Positions 1-11,193 of a stretch of 64,000 bases of DNA are shown in pieces. The DNA is from Gammaproteobacteria bacterium (GTDB lineage: Bacteria; Pseudomonadota; Gammaproteobacteria; Competibacterales; Competibacteraceae). The notes under the pieces are model-generated. The model saw nothing but the letters and a program-made list of their open reading frames with translations, was not told where the DNA came from and did not search any database. The position numbers and the translations under genes were made by a program. How positions within the stretch are numbered: the first letter of the stretch is position 1; each line of letters begins with the position of its first letter. The DNA is taken from NCBI GenBank assembly GCA_020846135.1, contig JADLEK010000052.1, positions 16,157 through 80,156 on the forward strand, read 5' to 3'.

Positions 1-1
1 C

Positions 2-1780
2 TCACGGCCCCGCCAACTGCCCCTGCATTTCCGCTGCATACTGATCGGCATTCAGGCCAACGATCAGATGCAGAGTCTGATTGTCCAGCCGCATCACGCC
101 GGTCACGCCCGCCGCCTGTAATGCGCCCTCATCGACCGAACCTTCATTCCCGACCACCAGCCGCAACCGGGTCTCGGCGCAGGCATCGACCCGCTGAATG
201 TTGCCCACTCCACCCAACGCCGCGATCACCTGCCGCGCCTTGTCCGCCGCCTCCGGGTCGCGCAGTTTCGACACGATGCCGGCAGGCGGCGGCGCGGTCA
301 CCGGCGACGGTTCTTCCACGGCATCGGCTTCCGGCCCGGCAGTGCGCAGATATTCCTCCATGTCGGTCTTCAGGTTCTCCGACTGGGTGCCGAAAATCGC
401 CTGCATGTTATTGCCGACTACGATCACGCCCGCTGCGCCCAGCGTCTTGAGCTTGGCGGCGCTGGCTTTGCCTACATCGCCCAATTCCACCCGCAATCGG
501 GTAATGCAGGCATCGAGATTTTTGATGTTACTGCGTCCGCCAAAGGCCAGCGTCAGTTGTTTGGCGAAGCTGAACGCGACATCGGATTGGGCGTCGGCCA
601 GCGAAACCGCTTCTTCCACTTCCCGACCGGGGGTCTTGAGGTCGAATTTCAGAATCACGATGCGAAACACCGTGTAATACAGCAGCGCCCACAACGGCCC
701 CAGCACCAGCAGCCACAGGGCATGAGTCGATTGGGGGAACAGCAGGATGTAGTCAATCGTGCCGTGCGAGAAGGTCATGCCGTGCTTGATGCCGACCTCA
801 ATGCACAGGAAATAGGCCACCCCGGCCAACAATGCATGAATCAGATACAGCACCGGTGCGACGAACATGAAGGCGAATTCAATCGGTTCGGTGATCCCGG
901 TCAGCCACGCGGTCAGGGCGGCGGAAATCATGATCCCGCCGATTTTGGCGCGGTTTTCGGGCAGGGCGCAGTGCCAGATCGCAATCGCCGCCGCCGGTAA
1001 ACCCCACATCTTGAACAGATAGCCGCCAGCCATATTGCCTGCGGTCGGATCGCCAGCAATGTAGCGCTGAATCTCGCCGGTGATGACCTTGCCGGTATTC
1101 GGGTCCAGATAGTTGCCGACCTCGAAAAAGAACGGCACATTCCAGATATGGTGCAGGCCAAACGGGATCAGCAACCGTTCAATCACCCCGTAAATGCTGA
1201 ACGCCAGCGCCGGATTGCTTTCCGCCGCCCAGTGCGAGAAGGCTTTGATCCCGGCGCCAATCGGCGGCCATAAAAAGCTGAGGACGATCCCAGTCCCGAT
1301 GGCGGCAAAGGCGGTAATGATTGGCACGAAGCGTTTGCCAGCGAAAAAACCGAGATACGACGGCAATTCGATCCGGTAATAGCGGTTGAACAGCGCCGCC
1401 GCGATCCCGCCGATCACAATGCCGCCGAATACCCCGGTATCGATGGACATAATGCCCATCAGGTTTTTCGATTCAACGCCCAGCGCCTTGGCCATGACGC
1501 CCAGGGTCGCCAGCAGCACCACATAGCCGACTACTGCCGCCAGGGCTGAAACCCCGTCGTTGTGGGTCAGACCCAGCGCGACGCCAATGGCGAAGATGAT
1601 CGCCAGACTGCCGAAAATCGCTCCGCCGGACTGGGCCATGATGTCGGAGGCCAGCTCGGGAATCAGGCCAAAGTGGGCGCTGCCGATGCCCAGCAGAATG
1701 CCGGCGACCGGCAACACCGACACTGGCAGCATCAGCGCCTTACCGATTTTTTGCAGGAAAGTGAACATGGATTGCCACAT
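2..1780 (-). CDS. nagE: PTS GlcNAc/glucose-family permease, EIIC with two EIIB domains
   Basis: Inner-membrane sugar permease of the PTS glucose/GlcNAc family; it imports the sugar while phosphorylating it. Residues 1 to about 375 are the EIIC channel with many hydrophobic segments and the family signature GITEPIEF. A first EIIB domain follows (about 400-475) with phospho-cysteine 425 in DACITRLR. After a Pro/Ala-rich linker comes a second EIIB-like domain (514-592) whose Cys534 sits in DACAETRLR, one residue longer than the usual CxTRLR. The gene starts 5 bp after the EIIA-HPr-EI gene, with GGAG before the ATG, so they form one operon. GlcNAc specificity is inferred from the Pseudomonas nagE-nagF arrangement; glucose is the alternative. 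No nagA, nagB or regulator is in the window. The stop is at positions 2-4, so the gene is complete. Confidence 0.88.
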   Translation of the reverse strand: MWQSMFTFLQKIGKALMLPVSVLPVAGILLGIGSAHFGLIPELASDIMAQSGGAIFGSLAIIFAIGVALGLTHNDGVSALAAVVGYVVLLATLGVMAKALGVESKNLMGIMSIDTGVFGGIVIGGIAAALFNRYYRIELPSYLGFFAGKRFVPIITAFAAIGTGIVLSFLWPPIGAGIKAFSHWAAESNPALAFSIYGVIERLLIPFGLHHIWNVPFFFEVGNYLDPNTGKVITGEIQRYIAGDPTAGNMAGGYLFKMWGLPAAAIAIWHCALPENRAKIGGIMISAALTAWLTGITEPIEFAFMFVAPVLYLIHALLAGVAYFLCIEVGIKHGMTFSHGTIDYILLFPQSTHALWLLVLGPLWALLYYTVFRIVILKFDLKTPGREVEEAVSLADAQSDVAFSFAKQLTLAFGGRSNIKNLDACITRLRVELGDVGKASAAKLKTLGAAGVIVVGNNMQAIFGTQSENLKTDMEEYLRTAGPEADAVEEPSPVTAPPPAGIVSKLRDPEAADKARQVIAALGGVGNIQRVDACAETRLRLVVGNEGSVDEGALQAAGVTGVMRLDNQTLHLIVGLNADQYAAEMQGQLAGP

Positions 1781-1785
1781 GACGG

Positions 1786-4365
1786 TTAGCTCCGGGCCGG
1801 TTCAGCAGATTCGGTGAAAGGATCGGGACACAGCGCCCGCACTTCAGCGCCGGTTTCCAGGGTCAGCGCCCGTTGCGCCAGTGCCTGACACTCGCTCAGG
1901 CGCAGGTTGCGAATCTGGGCCTTGATGCCGGGAATGGTCGGCAGGCTGGCGCTCAGTTCGTCAACGCCCATCCCGATCAGCAAGGGCACGGCTTGCGGGT
2001 CGCTGGCAATCCCGCCGCAGACCCCGACCCATTTACCCTCGGCGTGAGCGGCTTGCACCGTCCAGGCGATCAGCCGCAATACCCCCGGATTCAGCCCATC
2101 GACTTTCGGCGCGAGTTTGGGATGACCGCGATCCATCGCCAGGGTGTACTGGGTCAGGTCATTGGTGCCAATGGAGAAAAAGTCGGCTTCGCGGGCGAAC
2201 TGCGCCGCCATCACCGCCGCGACCGGAATCTCCACCATGATCCCAATCGGGATCGGAGCGACGTTCAACTGTTGCCGCTCCTCCTCCAGCATCGCCTTGG
2301 CGTCGCGCAATTCCGACAGCAGCCCGACCATCGGGAACATGATCAGCACCTTGCCAAAGGCGGCGGCGCGGAGAATCGCCCGCAACTGGGTCCGCAGCAT
2401 CTCAGGGCGATCCAGCCCGACCCGCAGGCCGCGCTCGCCCAGAAACGGGTTGTCCTCTTTGGGAATCGGCAGATAGGACAAGGGTTTGTCGCCGCCCACA
2501 TCCAGAGTGCGGATGATCAGCGGCCGCTCCGGTCCCAGCGCCTCGGCAATGGCTTTGTAGGCTTCAAACTGCTCGTCTTCACTGGGCGCGGTGTTGCGTT
2601 CCATGAACAAAAACTCGGAACGCAACAGCCCGACGCCTTCGCCGCCCAGCGCCGGAATCTGCTCGGCATCGGCCAGCCCGCCGATATTACCGACCACTTC
2701 GACCCGCTGTCCGTCGAGGGTGATCGCCGGTTGATGGGCCGCCGCCAGATCGATTTGCCGCCGATCCGCCCACTGGTCCTGAGTCTGGCGAATCCGGGCG
2801 ATTTCTTCCGGGCTGGGGTTCAACCGCAGCGTCCCCTTGCCGCCGTCGAGGATGACCGGAGTGCCGTTGGGTAATTCCAGCGCCCGTGGCTCAATCCCGG
2901 CCACGGCGGGAATATCCAGCGACCGGGCCAGAATCGCGACATGGGACGTTGCGCCGCCGAGGGTGGTGCAAAAGCCGCGCACCCGGTTGCGATCCAGACT
3001 GGCGGTATCGGAGGGCGTCAGTTCTTCCGCGACCAGAATGGCGTTGATCGATGGTTCCTGGCGTTCCGGTTCCGCGCCGGTCAACAGGGTCAACACCCGC
3101 CGACCCACATCGCGCAGATCATTGGCCCGCGCTGCCAGCAACTCATTGCGCAGACTGGCCAGCCGGTCGGCGTGGGTACTGAACGCCCGTTGCCAGGCAA
3201 ACGCCGCGCTCTTGCCTTTGGCCAGCGCCGAATAAGCGATGTCCAGCAGGTCGGGATCGTCGAGCAATTCCTGATGCGCGGCGAAAATCGCGGCCTTGTC
3301 CGCCGCCCGTTCGCCGTGCAAGCGCGCCTGCAACGCCTCCAACTGGCTGCGGGCCTGTCCGACCGCTTCCTCCAGCCGGGCGCGTTCCTGTTGTGGATCG
3401 CCCTCGGCGGCTTCAGTGACCTGCAGCTCGGTATGGCGCACCTGAAACACTTCGCCGACCGCCAGTCCGGGCGAAGCCGCCACGCCAATCACCAGATTGG
3501 GATCATCGGAACGGGGTTTAGGGGCAGGCGCGGCGCTGGCGGCAGTCACAAAGCTGGCCGGAGCCGGAGCCGGGGCGTAACCCTCATCGCCCAAGCCTTC
3601 CCACAGCAACGGGGTCAGGGTGCTAATCGCGGCGTCGGCGTCCTCGCCTTTGGCGATTAGCACCACCTTGTCGCTGCATCCCACTTCCAACCCCATGATC
3701 GCCACCACACTCTTGGCGTTGGCCTGATCGTCGCCCTTTTGCAAACGAATTTCGGCCTTGAACTTCTTGGCGAGATTGGCCAGCACCGCCGCCGGTCGGG
3801 CGTGCAGTCCGGTCGGATTGGGAATCAGGATCGCCTCGGAGGTCACGGTTTTCACCGAGTCAGTCGCCGCCGCCGCAGTTTGGCCATCGATCAGCGTCAG
3901 TTCCAGAATCACATCCTGCCCGGCGATCACTGAGCCGGAGTGGGGGGTGAAAACCGCGACCCGCTCACTGTTGGTAATCACAATCTGGGTCAGCAGACTT
4001 TTGGCGTGAGTGGCGATGTAATCGGCGTCGAATTCGATCAGCGCCTCGCCGGTTTGCACGGTATCGCCAACCTTGACCTTGGGGGTGAAGCCCGCGCCTT
4101 TGAGGCCCACGGTATCGAGGCCGATGTGCATCAGCACTTCAATCCCTTGCGGGGTGGCGATGGTGACGGCGTGTCCGGCGGGATGCAGTTGCACGATCTG
4201 GCCGGCGCAAGGCGCAAGCAGGCATTGATCCAGCGGGTCAATGGAAATGCCGTCGCCGACCATTTTCTGGGCGAAAACCGGATCGGGAACCCGCTCAATC
4301 GGCAGCAACGGGCCGGAGAGCGGCGCGGTCAGGACAAGTTTCGGGGAAGCAGAGGAAGGGTTCAT
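1786..4365 (-). CDS. nagF: Fused PTS phosphotransferase EIIA-HPr-Enzyme I
   Basis: Soluble protein carrying the whole phosphate relay from PEP to the neighbouring EIICB. Numbered from the ATG at 4365 (859 residues): EIIA of the glucose type (1-150) with active His80 in VLMHIGLD; HPr (about 175-260) with His188 in [11 protein letters not shown]; Enzyme I (about 290-859) with His475 in [10 protein letters not shown], and a C-terminal PEP-binding barrel containing LLRSEFLFM. The frame stays open to a TTG at 4485 (ATG at 4482), adding 40 residues rich in Pro/Ala that do not resemble EIIA. The 4365 start places the protein right at the EIIA fold, but no strong ribosome site precedes either, so the start is uncertain. 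Known in Pseudomonas as the GlcNAc-specific multiphosphoryl transfer protein. First gene of the two-gene operon with nagE. Confidence 0.9.
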   Translation of the reverse strand: MNPSSASPKLVLTAPLSGPLLPIERVPDPVFAQKMVGDGISIDPLDQCLLAPCAGQIVQLHPAGHAVTIATPQGIEVLMHIGLDTVGLKGAGFTPKVKVGDTVQTGEALIEFDADYIATHAKSLLTQIVITNSERVAVFTPHSGSVIAGQDVILELTLIDGQTAAAATDSVKTVTSEAILIPNPTGLHARPAAVLANLAKKFKAEIRLQKGDDQANAKSVVAIMGLEVGCSDKVVLIAKGEDADAAISTLTPLLWEGLGDEGYAPAPAPASFVTAASAAPAPKPRSDDPNLVIGVAASPGLAVGEVFQVRHTELQVTEAAEGDPQQERARLEEAVGQARSQLEALQARLHGERAADKAAIFAAHQELLDDPDLLDIAYSALAKGKSAAFAWQRAFSTHADRLASLRNELLAARANDLRDVGRRVLTLLTGAEPERQEPSINAILVAEELTPSDTASLDRNRVRGFCTTLGGATSHVAILARSLDIPAVAGIEPRALELPNGTPVILDGGKGTLRLNPSPEEIARIRQTQDQWADRRQIDLAAAHQPAITLDGQRVEVVGNIGGLADAEQIPALGGEGVGLLRSEFLFMERNTAPSEDEQFEAYKAIAEALGPERPLIIRTLDVGGDKPLSYLPIPKEDNPFLGERGLRVGLDRPEMLRTQLRAILRAAAFGKVLIMFPMVGLLSELRDAKAMLEEERQQLNVAPIPIGIMVEIPVAAVMAAQFAREADFFSIGTNDLTQYTLAMDRGHPKLAPKVDGLNPGVLRLIAWTVQAAHAEGKWVGVCGGIASDPQAVPLLIGMGVDELSASLPTIPGIKAQIRNLRLSECQALAQRALTLETGAEVRALCPDPFTESAEPARS

Positions 4366-4520
4366 TGCTATACTCGGACGCTCGGGAGTTTGAGTTAAAG
4401 CATAGGCGATATTGACTGGAGCGGCTCTTCCCGGAGCATGAACAGGACTTCCGATCGCCTCATCACCGGAATCCGGTTTCATCAAACGTTATCAGCATCG
4501 TTCCCGTTCTCATCCCACCG

Positions 4521-5137
4521 TTACCACACCAGCCGTTCCAGACCGATACACACTATCGCATGAGTCCGTAGCTTCAATGTCCCGCCCGCCTCCTGCTCCA
4601 GCGTCGCTCGGTAGACGCTCAGTTGCGTTTCTGCTTCTGCCAGTTGCTCCGCAATCACCGGCAAGGCCCGCAATTCCGCCTAGGTCTTTTCTTGCAGCGC
4701 TTAGCTGGTCAGCCCAACCGCTTTATGACTCACGGCCTTGAATTCCAGCAGGTGATCCCACAGCGCGTATTGGCGCATATCCGGACGCACCTGCAGCAGT
4801 AAATCCGCATAGCGCCGCCCCAGCGCCGGTTCCGAGTCCATCAGGTAAAACGCATCGTTGAACAGCGTCACCAGAAATGCGGTCTTGACCACCAACTCAT
4901 TGCTCCAGCGCAGATCCCGGTTGTCGAACACTTTGAAATAATGCTGTTCCAGAAACGCGCACAGCGGCCCCAGTTCGCCGGTCGCGTAGGATGTTTCAGC
5001 CAGGGAGCGTAACGTGCGACCACGGTTTCCAGTTGGGTATTGAATCGGCAATGCCGTAGGGAAAGCGCATGGGGATGACCTTGTAGAACAAACAGAACGC
5101 AGTTTTCTCTTTTCCACGCTGCGGGGCGCCAGTTCAT
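4521..5137 (-). pseudogene. Decayed AAA-ATPase-like/PD-(D/E)XK nuclease, C-terminal part
   Basis: Remains of the widespread family that joins an AAA-like ATPase to a C-terminal PD-(D/E)XK nuclease-like domain. The frame ending at 4701 carries HYFKVFDNRDLRWSNELVVK and then RQYALWDHLLEFKAV, the typical nuclease strand with EFK. Reading on past the TAA at 4701-4703 in the same frame, and past a TAG at 4680-4682, gives the family C-terminus: a charged ELRALPVIAEQLAEAE helix, then THAIVCIGLERLVW, ending at TAA 4521. Upstream the reading frame shifts between about 4985 and 5117, and the ATPase part is gone. Two nonsense codons, a frameshift and a missing 5' half make this a pseudogene. The family assignment is from memory of its conserved C-terminus. 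Confidence 0.75.
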
Positions 5138-5183
5138 TGTTAATGAGTCTCTCAGCGGTTAGTTCCCTCCCCTCACCGCCACG

Positions 5184-5213
5184 AAAAAAGCCCCGCCGAA
5201 GCGGGGCTTTTTC
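5184..5213 (-). terminator. groEL rho-independent terminator (possibly bidirectional)
   Basis: Seven-bp GC stem GCCCCGC/GCGGGGC (5190-5196 and 5201-5207) with a 4-base loop that reads TTCG on the minus strand. It is followed by T-runs on both strands, five T on plus and six T on minus, and lies 30 bp past the groEL stop. Confidence 0.9.
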
Positions 5214-5242
5214 ATTCAGAACTCAGCAGGCGCGGGCTGCGC

Positions 5243-6967
<1,725 letters not shown>

Positions 6968-7255
6968 TTAGTCGATGATCGCCATGATCTCGTCTTCGCG
7001 CATCACGATCAGCTCATCGCCATCGACCTTGACTTCGCTGCCCGAATACTTGCCGAACAGGACCTGATCGCCGACCTTGACATCCAGGGGCCGCACATCG
7101 CCGTTTTCCAGCAACTTGCCGCGTCCTACCGCTTTCACGGTGCCGCGCGAAGGCTTCTCGGCAGCAGCGCCCGGCAGCACGATGCCGCCCGGGCTTTTGG
7201 TTTCTTCTTCAACACGCTTGACCAGCACGCGATCATGCAGGGGTCGAATACTCAT
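6968..7255 (-). CDS. groES: Co-chaperonin GroES (10 kDa)
   Basis: Heptameric lid of the GroEL chamber. The 95-residue protein begins [20 protein letters not shown], contains the mobile loop [11 protein letters not shown] that contacts GroEL, and ends [10 protein letters not shown], all typical. An AAGGAG ribosome site precedes the ATG at 7255. First gene of groES-groEL; transcription starts just upstream in the CIRCE region. Confidence 0.99.
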   Translation of the reverse strand: MSIRPLHDRVLVKRVEEETKSPGGIVLPGAAAEKPSRGTVKAVGRGKLLENGDVRPLDVKVGDQVLFGKYSGSEVKVDGDELIVMREDEIMAIID

Positions 7256-7316
7256 GGGTAAAACTCCTTAAAGTGAATGGCTTAGGTTGGTTGACCTGAG
7301 GTTAGCGCTGGTGGTG

Positions 7317-7343
7317 TTAGCACTCGCCGTTAGTGAGTGCCAA
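7317..7343 (-). promoter_or_regulatory. CIRCE operator (HrcA binding site)
   Basis: Inverted repeat TTAGCACTC-N9-GAGTGCCAA on the plus strand, matching the CIRCE consensus TTAGCACTC-N9-GAGTGCTAA at 17 of 18 arm positions. It lies between the -10 box and groES, where HrcA repressor would block transcription. hrcA itself is not in the window. Confidence 0.93.
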
Positions 7344-7370
7344 TCATAGTCAGCGGCAACACCCTGTCAA
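7343..7370 (-). promoter_or_regulatory. sigma70 promoter of groES-groEL
   Basis: Minus-strand TTGACA (7365-7370), 16-bp spacer, TATGAT (7343-7348): an almost perfect housekeeping promoter whose -10 box touches the CIRCE repeat. No sigma32-type CCCCAT box is apparent in the same place. Confidence 0.88.
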
Positions 7371-7508
7371 GGGCTGACCACGAAGTAGGGGACGATGGGG
7401 AAATTTCAAGGGGCGGCGCAAGAAAAAGGGCAAGGCAGGGTCTATGGTCTGTCCGCAACCACACGGTCGAAATTCGCCCAATGTCACCTACTGCAAGAGG
7501 AATCGGTC

Positions 7509-7838
7509 ATGGAGAGTCAAGCACTGGCGGTGTATTGCACCTGCCCGGATCAGGTCGTCGCCGAGCGCATCGCCGAGGCCGTGGTGAGTGAACGGTTGGC
7601 GGCCTGCGTCAACCTGGTTCCCGACGTGACCTCTATTTATCGCTGGCAGGGCGAAATCCAGCGCGATGCCGAACTGCTGCTAATCATCAAGACCCGCCGC
7701 ACGGTTTATCCGCAACTGGAAGCCCGGATCATTGAACTGCATCCGTATCAGGTCCCGGAAATCATTGCTCTGCCGATTCAGGCCGGATCGGCGGCTTATC
7801 TGGCCTGGATTGCCGACAATACGGGAAGTGTGGAATGA
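7509..7838 (+). CDS. cutA: CutA1-like divalent-ion tolerance protein
   Basis: Small trimeric cytosolic protein of the CutA1 family, linked genetically to copper/divalent-metal tolerance; its molecular role is unsettled. From the ATG at 7509, preceded by GAGG, it is 109 residues with the family core CPDQVVAERIAEAVV, LAACVNLVP, SIYRWQGEIQ and HPYQVPEIIALPI. The open frame continues upstream to 7395, but that part has no family match. It overlaps dsbD by 4 bp, the same neighbour it has in enterobacteria. Confidence 0.95.
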   Translation: MESQALAVYCTCPDQVVAERIAEAVVSERLAACVNLVPDVTSIYRWQGEIQRDAELLLIIKTRRTVYPQLEARIIELHPYQVPEIIALPIQAGSAAYLAWIADNTGSVE

Positions 7839-9748
7839 AGAGTTATAGGCAGGTATGGCTGTGGCTACTGTTGGCGCTGGCGACGGGAACGGCGACGGGC
7901 GGGTTGTTCGACCGGTTCGGCGATTCCGGAAAGCAACACATTCTCGATGCCGATCAGGCGTTTCAAGTCATCGTCAATGTGCTGGATCCGCTGACGCTGG
8001 AGGTGCGCTGGACCATTGCGCCCGGCTATTACCTGTACCGCGACAAGTTCCGATTAAGCGTTCTCGATGCGCCGGGCGTTAGTATTACCAGTCTGGAGAT
8101 TCCGCCCGGCGAACCGAAGGATGATCCCTACTTTGGCCCGCAGCAGGTGTTCCATCAGACTGCGGTGATCGCGGCCTGGCTGAATCGCGAATCGTTCGCC
8201 GAACAGGAAGTGCGGATCAAGGTGGACTATCAGGGTTGCGCCGAGATCGGGGTCTGCTATCCGCCGCTGAGTCAGACTGTGCCGGTGACCTTGCCGGTTT
8301 CTTCTCCGTCTAGGGAATCTCAAATCACCCCGGCGCTTCGCGCAGTCCCGGCTGATTCAAAGCCTGGCGAGCTTCAAACCACCCCGGCGCTTCGCGCCAC
8401 CCCTCCTTATCCAAATCCAAGGAGGGGAGAAGGACAAATTGAACCGGAACAGGATCGGTTGGCCCGGTTGCTCGGCGAACAACAATTTTGGGCGATTCCG
8501 GCCTTTTTCGGCTTCGGCTTGCTGCTGGCGTTTACCCCGTGCGTGTTTCCGATGATCCCGATCCTGTCGAGCCTGATCGCCGGTCAGGGCGCTAATCTGA
8601 CCCGGCGGCGGGCGCTGCTGTTGTCGCTAACCTATGTGCTGGCGATGGCCGCGACCTACACCATTGTCGGGATGCTGGCGGCGCTGCTGGGGCAGAACCT
8701 GCAAATCTGGTTTCAAAATTCCTGGGTACTGGCGGCGTTCAGCGCGCTGTTCGTGGCGCTGTCACTGTCGATGTTCGGCCTGTATGAGTTGCAATTGCCG
8801 TCCGCCTTGCAAAACCGGCTGGTGGACTGGAGCAATCGCCAACGGGGCGGCCATCATATTGGCGTCGCGGTAATGGGCTTGTTGTCGGCGCTGATCGTGG
8901 GTCCCTGCGTTGCCCCGCCGCTGATCGGCGTTCTGACCTTCATTGCGGTCACCGGCGATCTGACGCTGGGCGCAGCGGCGCTCTTCGCGTTAAGTCTGGG
9001 CATGGGCGCACCGCTGTTGCTGATTGGCGCGTCTGCCGGTCACTGGCTACCCCATGCCGGGCACTGGATGGAGCGCGTTAAAGCGGTGTTCGGGGTATTG
9101 CTCTTGGCTGTGGCGCTGTGGCTGCTGGATCGGATTCTGCCGGCGGCGGCGAGCATGGCGTTGTGGGCGACGCTGCTGATTGTGACCGCAACCTATATGG
9201 GCGTACTGCAGCCGGTGGCGCATGGCGCGCCCGCCTGGCGCACGCTGGTCAAGGGCCTGGGTTTGGTGTTGCTGATTTACGGGATTCTATTGCTGGTTGG
9301 AGTCGCAGCGGGTGGGCGCGATCCGTGGCAGCCCTTGCGCGGAATCCGGTTGGTTGCGGCGGCGGCGACTGAACTTCCTGAGTCCGGGTTTCGCCCGGTA
9401 AAAACGGTGGCTGATGTTAAGCAGGCGGTGCAAGCGGCGAATGGGCAGCCAGTGGTGCTGGATTTTTATGCTGACTGGTGCGTGACCTGCCGGGAACTGG
9501 AGCGCGAGACTTTCGCTGATTCGTCGGTGCGGGCGACCTTGGCGCAGATCACGGCATTGCAGGCGGATGTGACCGCTAATAATGACGATGATCAGGCGTT
9601 ATTGCGGCAGTTCGGGATTGTTGGTCCGCCAGCTTTGCTATTTTTCGGCCCGGATGGGAAAGAGCGCAGCGAATACCGGATCGTCGGTTTTGTTGATGCG
9701 GCGCAGTTTAATCAGCAGGTGCAGCGGTTGCGGCAAGTACGGAATTGA
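7835..9748 (+). CDS. dsbD: Thiol:disulfide interchange protein DsbD
   Basis: Inner-membrane reductase that carries electrons from cytosolic thioredoxin to periplasmic DsbC/DsbG and cytochrome c maturation. Visible parts: signal/anchor segment (residues 6-23); periplasmic alpha domain with Cys134 and Cys141 in GCAEIGVCYPP; the eight-helix core with Cys236 in FTPCVFPM and a second Cys in VGPCVAPP; and a C-terminal thioredoxin-like domain with Cys549/Cys552 in DWCVTCREL. Between the alpha domain and the membrane core is an unusual linker (about 158-207) containing an 18-bp direct repeat and a palindrome that look like inserted intergenic repeat DNA kept in frame. It is translationally coupled to cutA. 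Confidence 0.97.
   Translation: MKSYRQVWLWLLLALATGTATGGLFDRFGDSGKQHILDADQAFQVIVNVLDPLTLEVRWTIAPGYYLYRDKFRLSVLDAPGVSITSLEIPPGEPKDDPYFGPQQVFHQTAVIAAWLNRESFAEQEVRIKVDYQGCAEIGVCYPPLSQTVPVTLPVSSPSRESQITPALRAVPADSKPGELQTTPALRATPPYPNPRRGEGQIEPEQDRLARLLGEQQFWAIPAFFGFGLLLAFTPCVFPMIPILSSLIAGQGANLTRRRALLLSLTYVLAMAATYTIVGMLAALLGQNLQIWFQNSWVLAAFSALFVALSLSMFGLYELQLPSALQNRLVDWSNRQRGGHHIGVAVMGLLSALIVGPCVAPPLIGVLTFIAVTGDLTLGAAALFALSLGMGAPLLLIGASAGHWLPHAGHWMERVKAVFGVLLLAVALWLLDRILPAAASMALWATLLIVTATYMGVLQPVAHGAPAWRTLVKGLGLVLLIYGILLLVGVAAGGRDPWQPLRGIRLVAAAATELPESGFRPVKTVADVKQAVQAANGQPVVLDFYADWCVTCRELERETFADSSVRATLAQITALQADVTANNDDDQALLRQFGIVGPPALLFFGPDGKERSEYRIVGFVDAAQFNQQVQRLRQVRN
8326..8427 (+). repeat. Repeat DNA inside dsbD linker
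   Basis: The 18-mer CACCCCGGCGCTTCGCGC occurs at 8326-8343 and 8380-8397, 54 bp apart, which is in frame. It is followed by inverted arms CCCCTCCTT (8400-8408) and AAGGAGGGG (8419-8427). The block keeps the dsbD frame open and encodes a Pro/Ala-rich linker. Confidence 0.75.
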
Positions 9749-9797
9749 TGTACCTGTTCACTCCCCTCGCCCGCTGGCCGGAGAGGGGACGAAACGC

Positions 9798-10190
9798 TTA
9801 AACCGGCACCCCCAATACCAGCACCGCATCCATTTCGATCTGTGCCCCGCGTGGCAATGCCGCAACGCCAATCGCCGCCCGGGCCGGATAGGGTTCCTTG
9901 AAATACTCCGCCATGACCTGATTCAGCAAGGCGAAATGGCCGAGATCGATCAGAAACACATGGAGCTTGACCGTATCGGCCAGACTGCCGCCGGCAGCGC
10001 AAGCCACCGCCGCCAGGTTGTCGAACACCCGGCGAATCTGGATCTCCATCCCGCCTTCAACCATCTGCATGGTGGCCGGGTCCAGCGGAATCTGGCCGGA
10101 CAGATAGACGGTATCGCCGACCTTGACGGCCTGGGAATAAGCGCCAATCGCGGCGGGGGCTTGATCGGTGCTGATGATCTCACGAGGCAT
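9798..10190 (-). CDS. ridA: RidA family enamine/imine deaminase
   Basis: Cytosolic trimeric enzyme of the RidA/YjgF family that hydrolyses reactive enamines and imines formed by PLP enzymes such as threonine dehydratase. The 130 residues cover the whole family: [18 protein letters not shown] at the start, SGQIPLDP, and near the end [20 protein letters not shown] with the conserved substrate-binding Arg and the C-terminal Glu. AAGGAG lies before the ATG. It stands alone, facing dsbD tail to tail across a short palindromic spacer. Confidence 0.96.
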   Translation of the reverse strand: MPREIISTDQAPAAIGAYSQAVKVGDTVYLSGQIPLDPATMQMVEGGMEIQIRRVFDNLAAVACAAGGSLADTVKLHVFLIDLGHFALLNQVMAEYFKEPYPARAAIGVAALPRGAQIEMDAVLVLGVPV

Positions 10191-10238
10191 CTTGAATACT
10201 CCTTGGCTAAATTTTCCAGAGATAAGGAGGGGGAAAGA

Positions 10239-11108
10239 CTACCGCGCCCGCTGCAAGCTGTTGACTGCCGGGCAGTCCGCTGATCCAGCCTGGGTAATAA
10301 AATCTGGATCGAGCGGATCGTTTTCGCGCCCGGCGTAAGGCTCCACCCGGATGCACCGGCATTCACCCTGAGCCAGGGTCGTATTTTTGACCAGGTACTC
10401 CGGGACCACTGAATGATCCAGCACTACTTTGGCCGACATCGGCGCGTAGTTGTCATACGTCTTGACTGACAGACCCAATCCGCTGAACTCCTGATAAATC
10501 CCGTAACGGTTCTTGAGAACATTGACCACGTCGGGATTGGCAAACAGTTGCACCGCGACTTCCAGCGCCGGATAAATGCTGTCGACTGAAACCGTGGATG
10601 GCGTGTCCTGATAATTACTGATCAGACAGTACAGCGCATTTTCCCCGGATCCCGGCGGCGCGGGACAGGCATAACCATGATTGCCGAAGTCGGTTTTGAT
10701 CAGCGCATAGACATTTGGCCAACTCGCCAGAACGGGTTCCAGCGCGGCGCTATCACGGGGCTGGCAGCGGATCGCATACAGCGTTTTGTCAGCGCGGTAG
10801 GTGAGTCCCGGATACTGGGGAACCTGGCTGACCGGCAATGGCGGCTGGTAAAACCGGGTTGGTCCCGCCAGAGCATAGACCGCCGCCGGCTGGCCTAACA
10901 GACCGCTGAATGGTTGATTGGGAAACAGAAAAATCAGGCGCAGAAAATCATTGAACCGATCCGGTCGCTTGGCGACATCGTTGATGATCGCCGGCGGCTC
11001 GGCGCTTACGCCGCAATCCTGGCAGTCATCCTCGTTATTGCACCCGACCATCGTCAGCAATCCAGTGAACAACACCAACAAGGCGGCTATTCTTGAACGG
11101 TCGGGCAT
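10239..11108 (-). CDS. Putative lipoprotein of unknown function
   Basis: A 289-residue exported protein I do not recognise. The N-terminus has a Lys/Arg-poor but positive start (PDRSR), a hydrophobic stretch and a lipobox ending TMVGC at Cys23, followed by an Asp/Cys-rich segment (NNEDDCQDCG). The remainder has several paired cysteines (for example ECRCI) but no domain I can name. A perfect AAGGAGG precedes the ATG, which supports the start and expression. An aspartate at +2 after the lipid cysteine is not present (Asn is), so outer-membrane sorting is expected by the usual rule. It lies 48 bp upstream of ridA on the same strand and may be co-transcribed. Confidence 0.75.
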   Translation of the reverse strand: MPDRSRIAALLVLFTGLLTMVGCNNEDDCQDCGVSAEPPAIINDVAKRPDRFNDFLRLIFLFPNQPFSGLLGQPAAVYALAGPTRFYQPPLPVSQVPQYPGLTYRADKTLYAIRCQPRDSAALEPVLASWPNVYALIKTDFGNHGYACPAPPGSGENALYCLISNYQDTPSTVSVDSIYPALEVAVQLFANPDVVNVLKNRYGIYQEFSGLGLSVKTYDNYAPMSAKVVLDHSVVPEYLVKNTTLAQGECRCIRVEPYAGRENDPLDPDFITQAGSADCPAVNSLQRAR

Positions 11109-11193
11109 AATGACGCCTCCTTAAATTGCGCGTTGAAAGTGGTGGTTCATTCAAACCCCGCCAAGCATAGCCTTTTCCCGGAGCCTTCGCTGC

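Noticed and set aside
198..677. Long plus-strand frame inside nagE
   Set aside because: It is the antisense shadow of a GC-rich gene with clear family motifs; no ribosome site or homology of its own.
1873..2874. 333-codon plus-strand frame opposite nagF
   Set aside because: Shadow of the Enzyme I coding region, no motifs.
9755..9790. Palindrome between dsbD and ridA considered as a terminator
   Set aside because: The GC stem is interrupted and has no T-run on either strand; it is more like a common intergenic palindrome.
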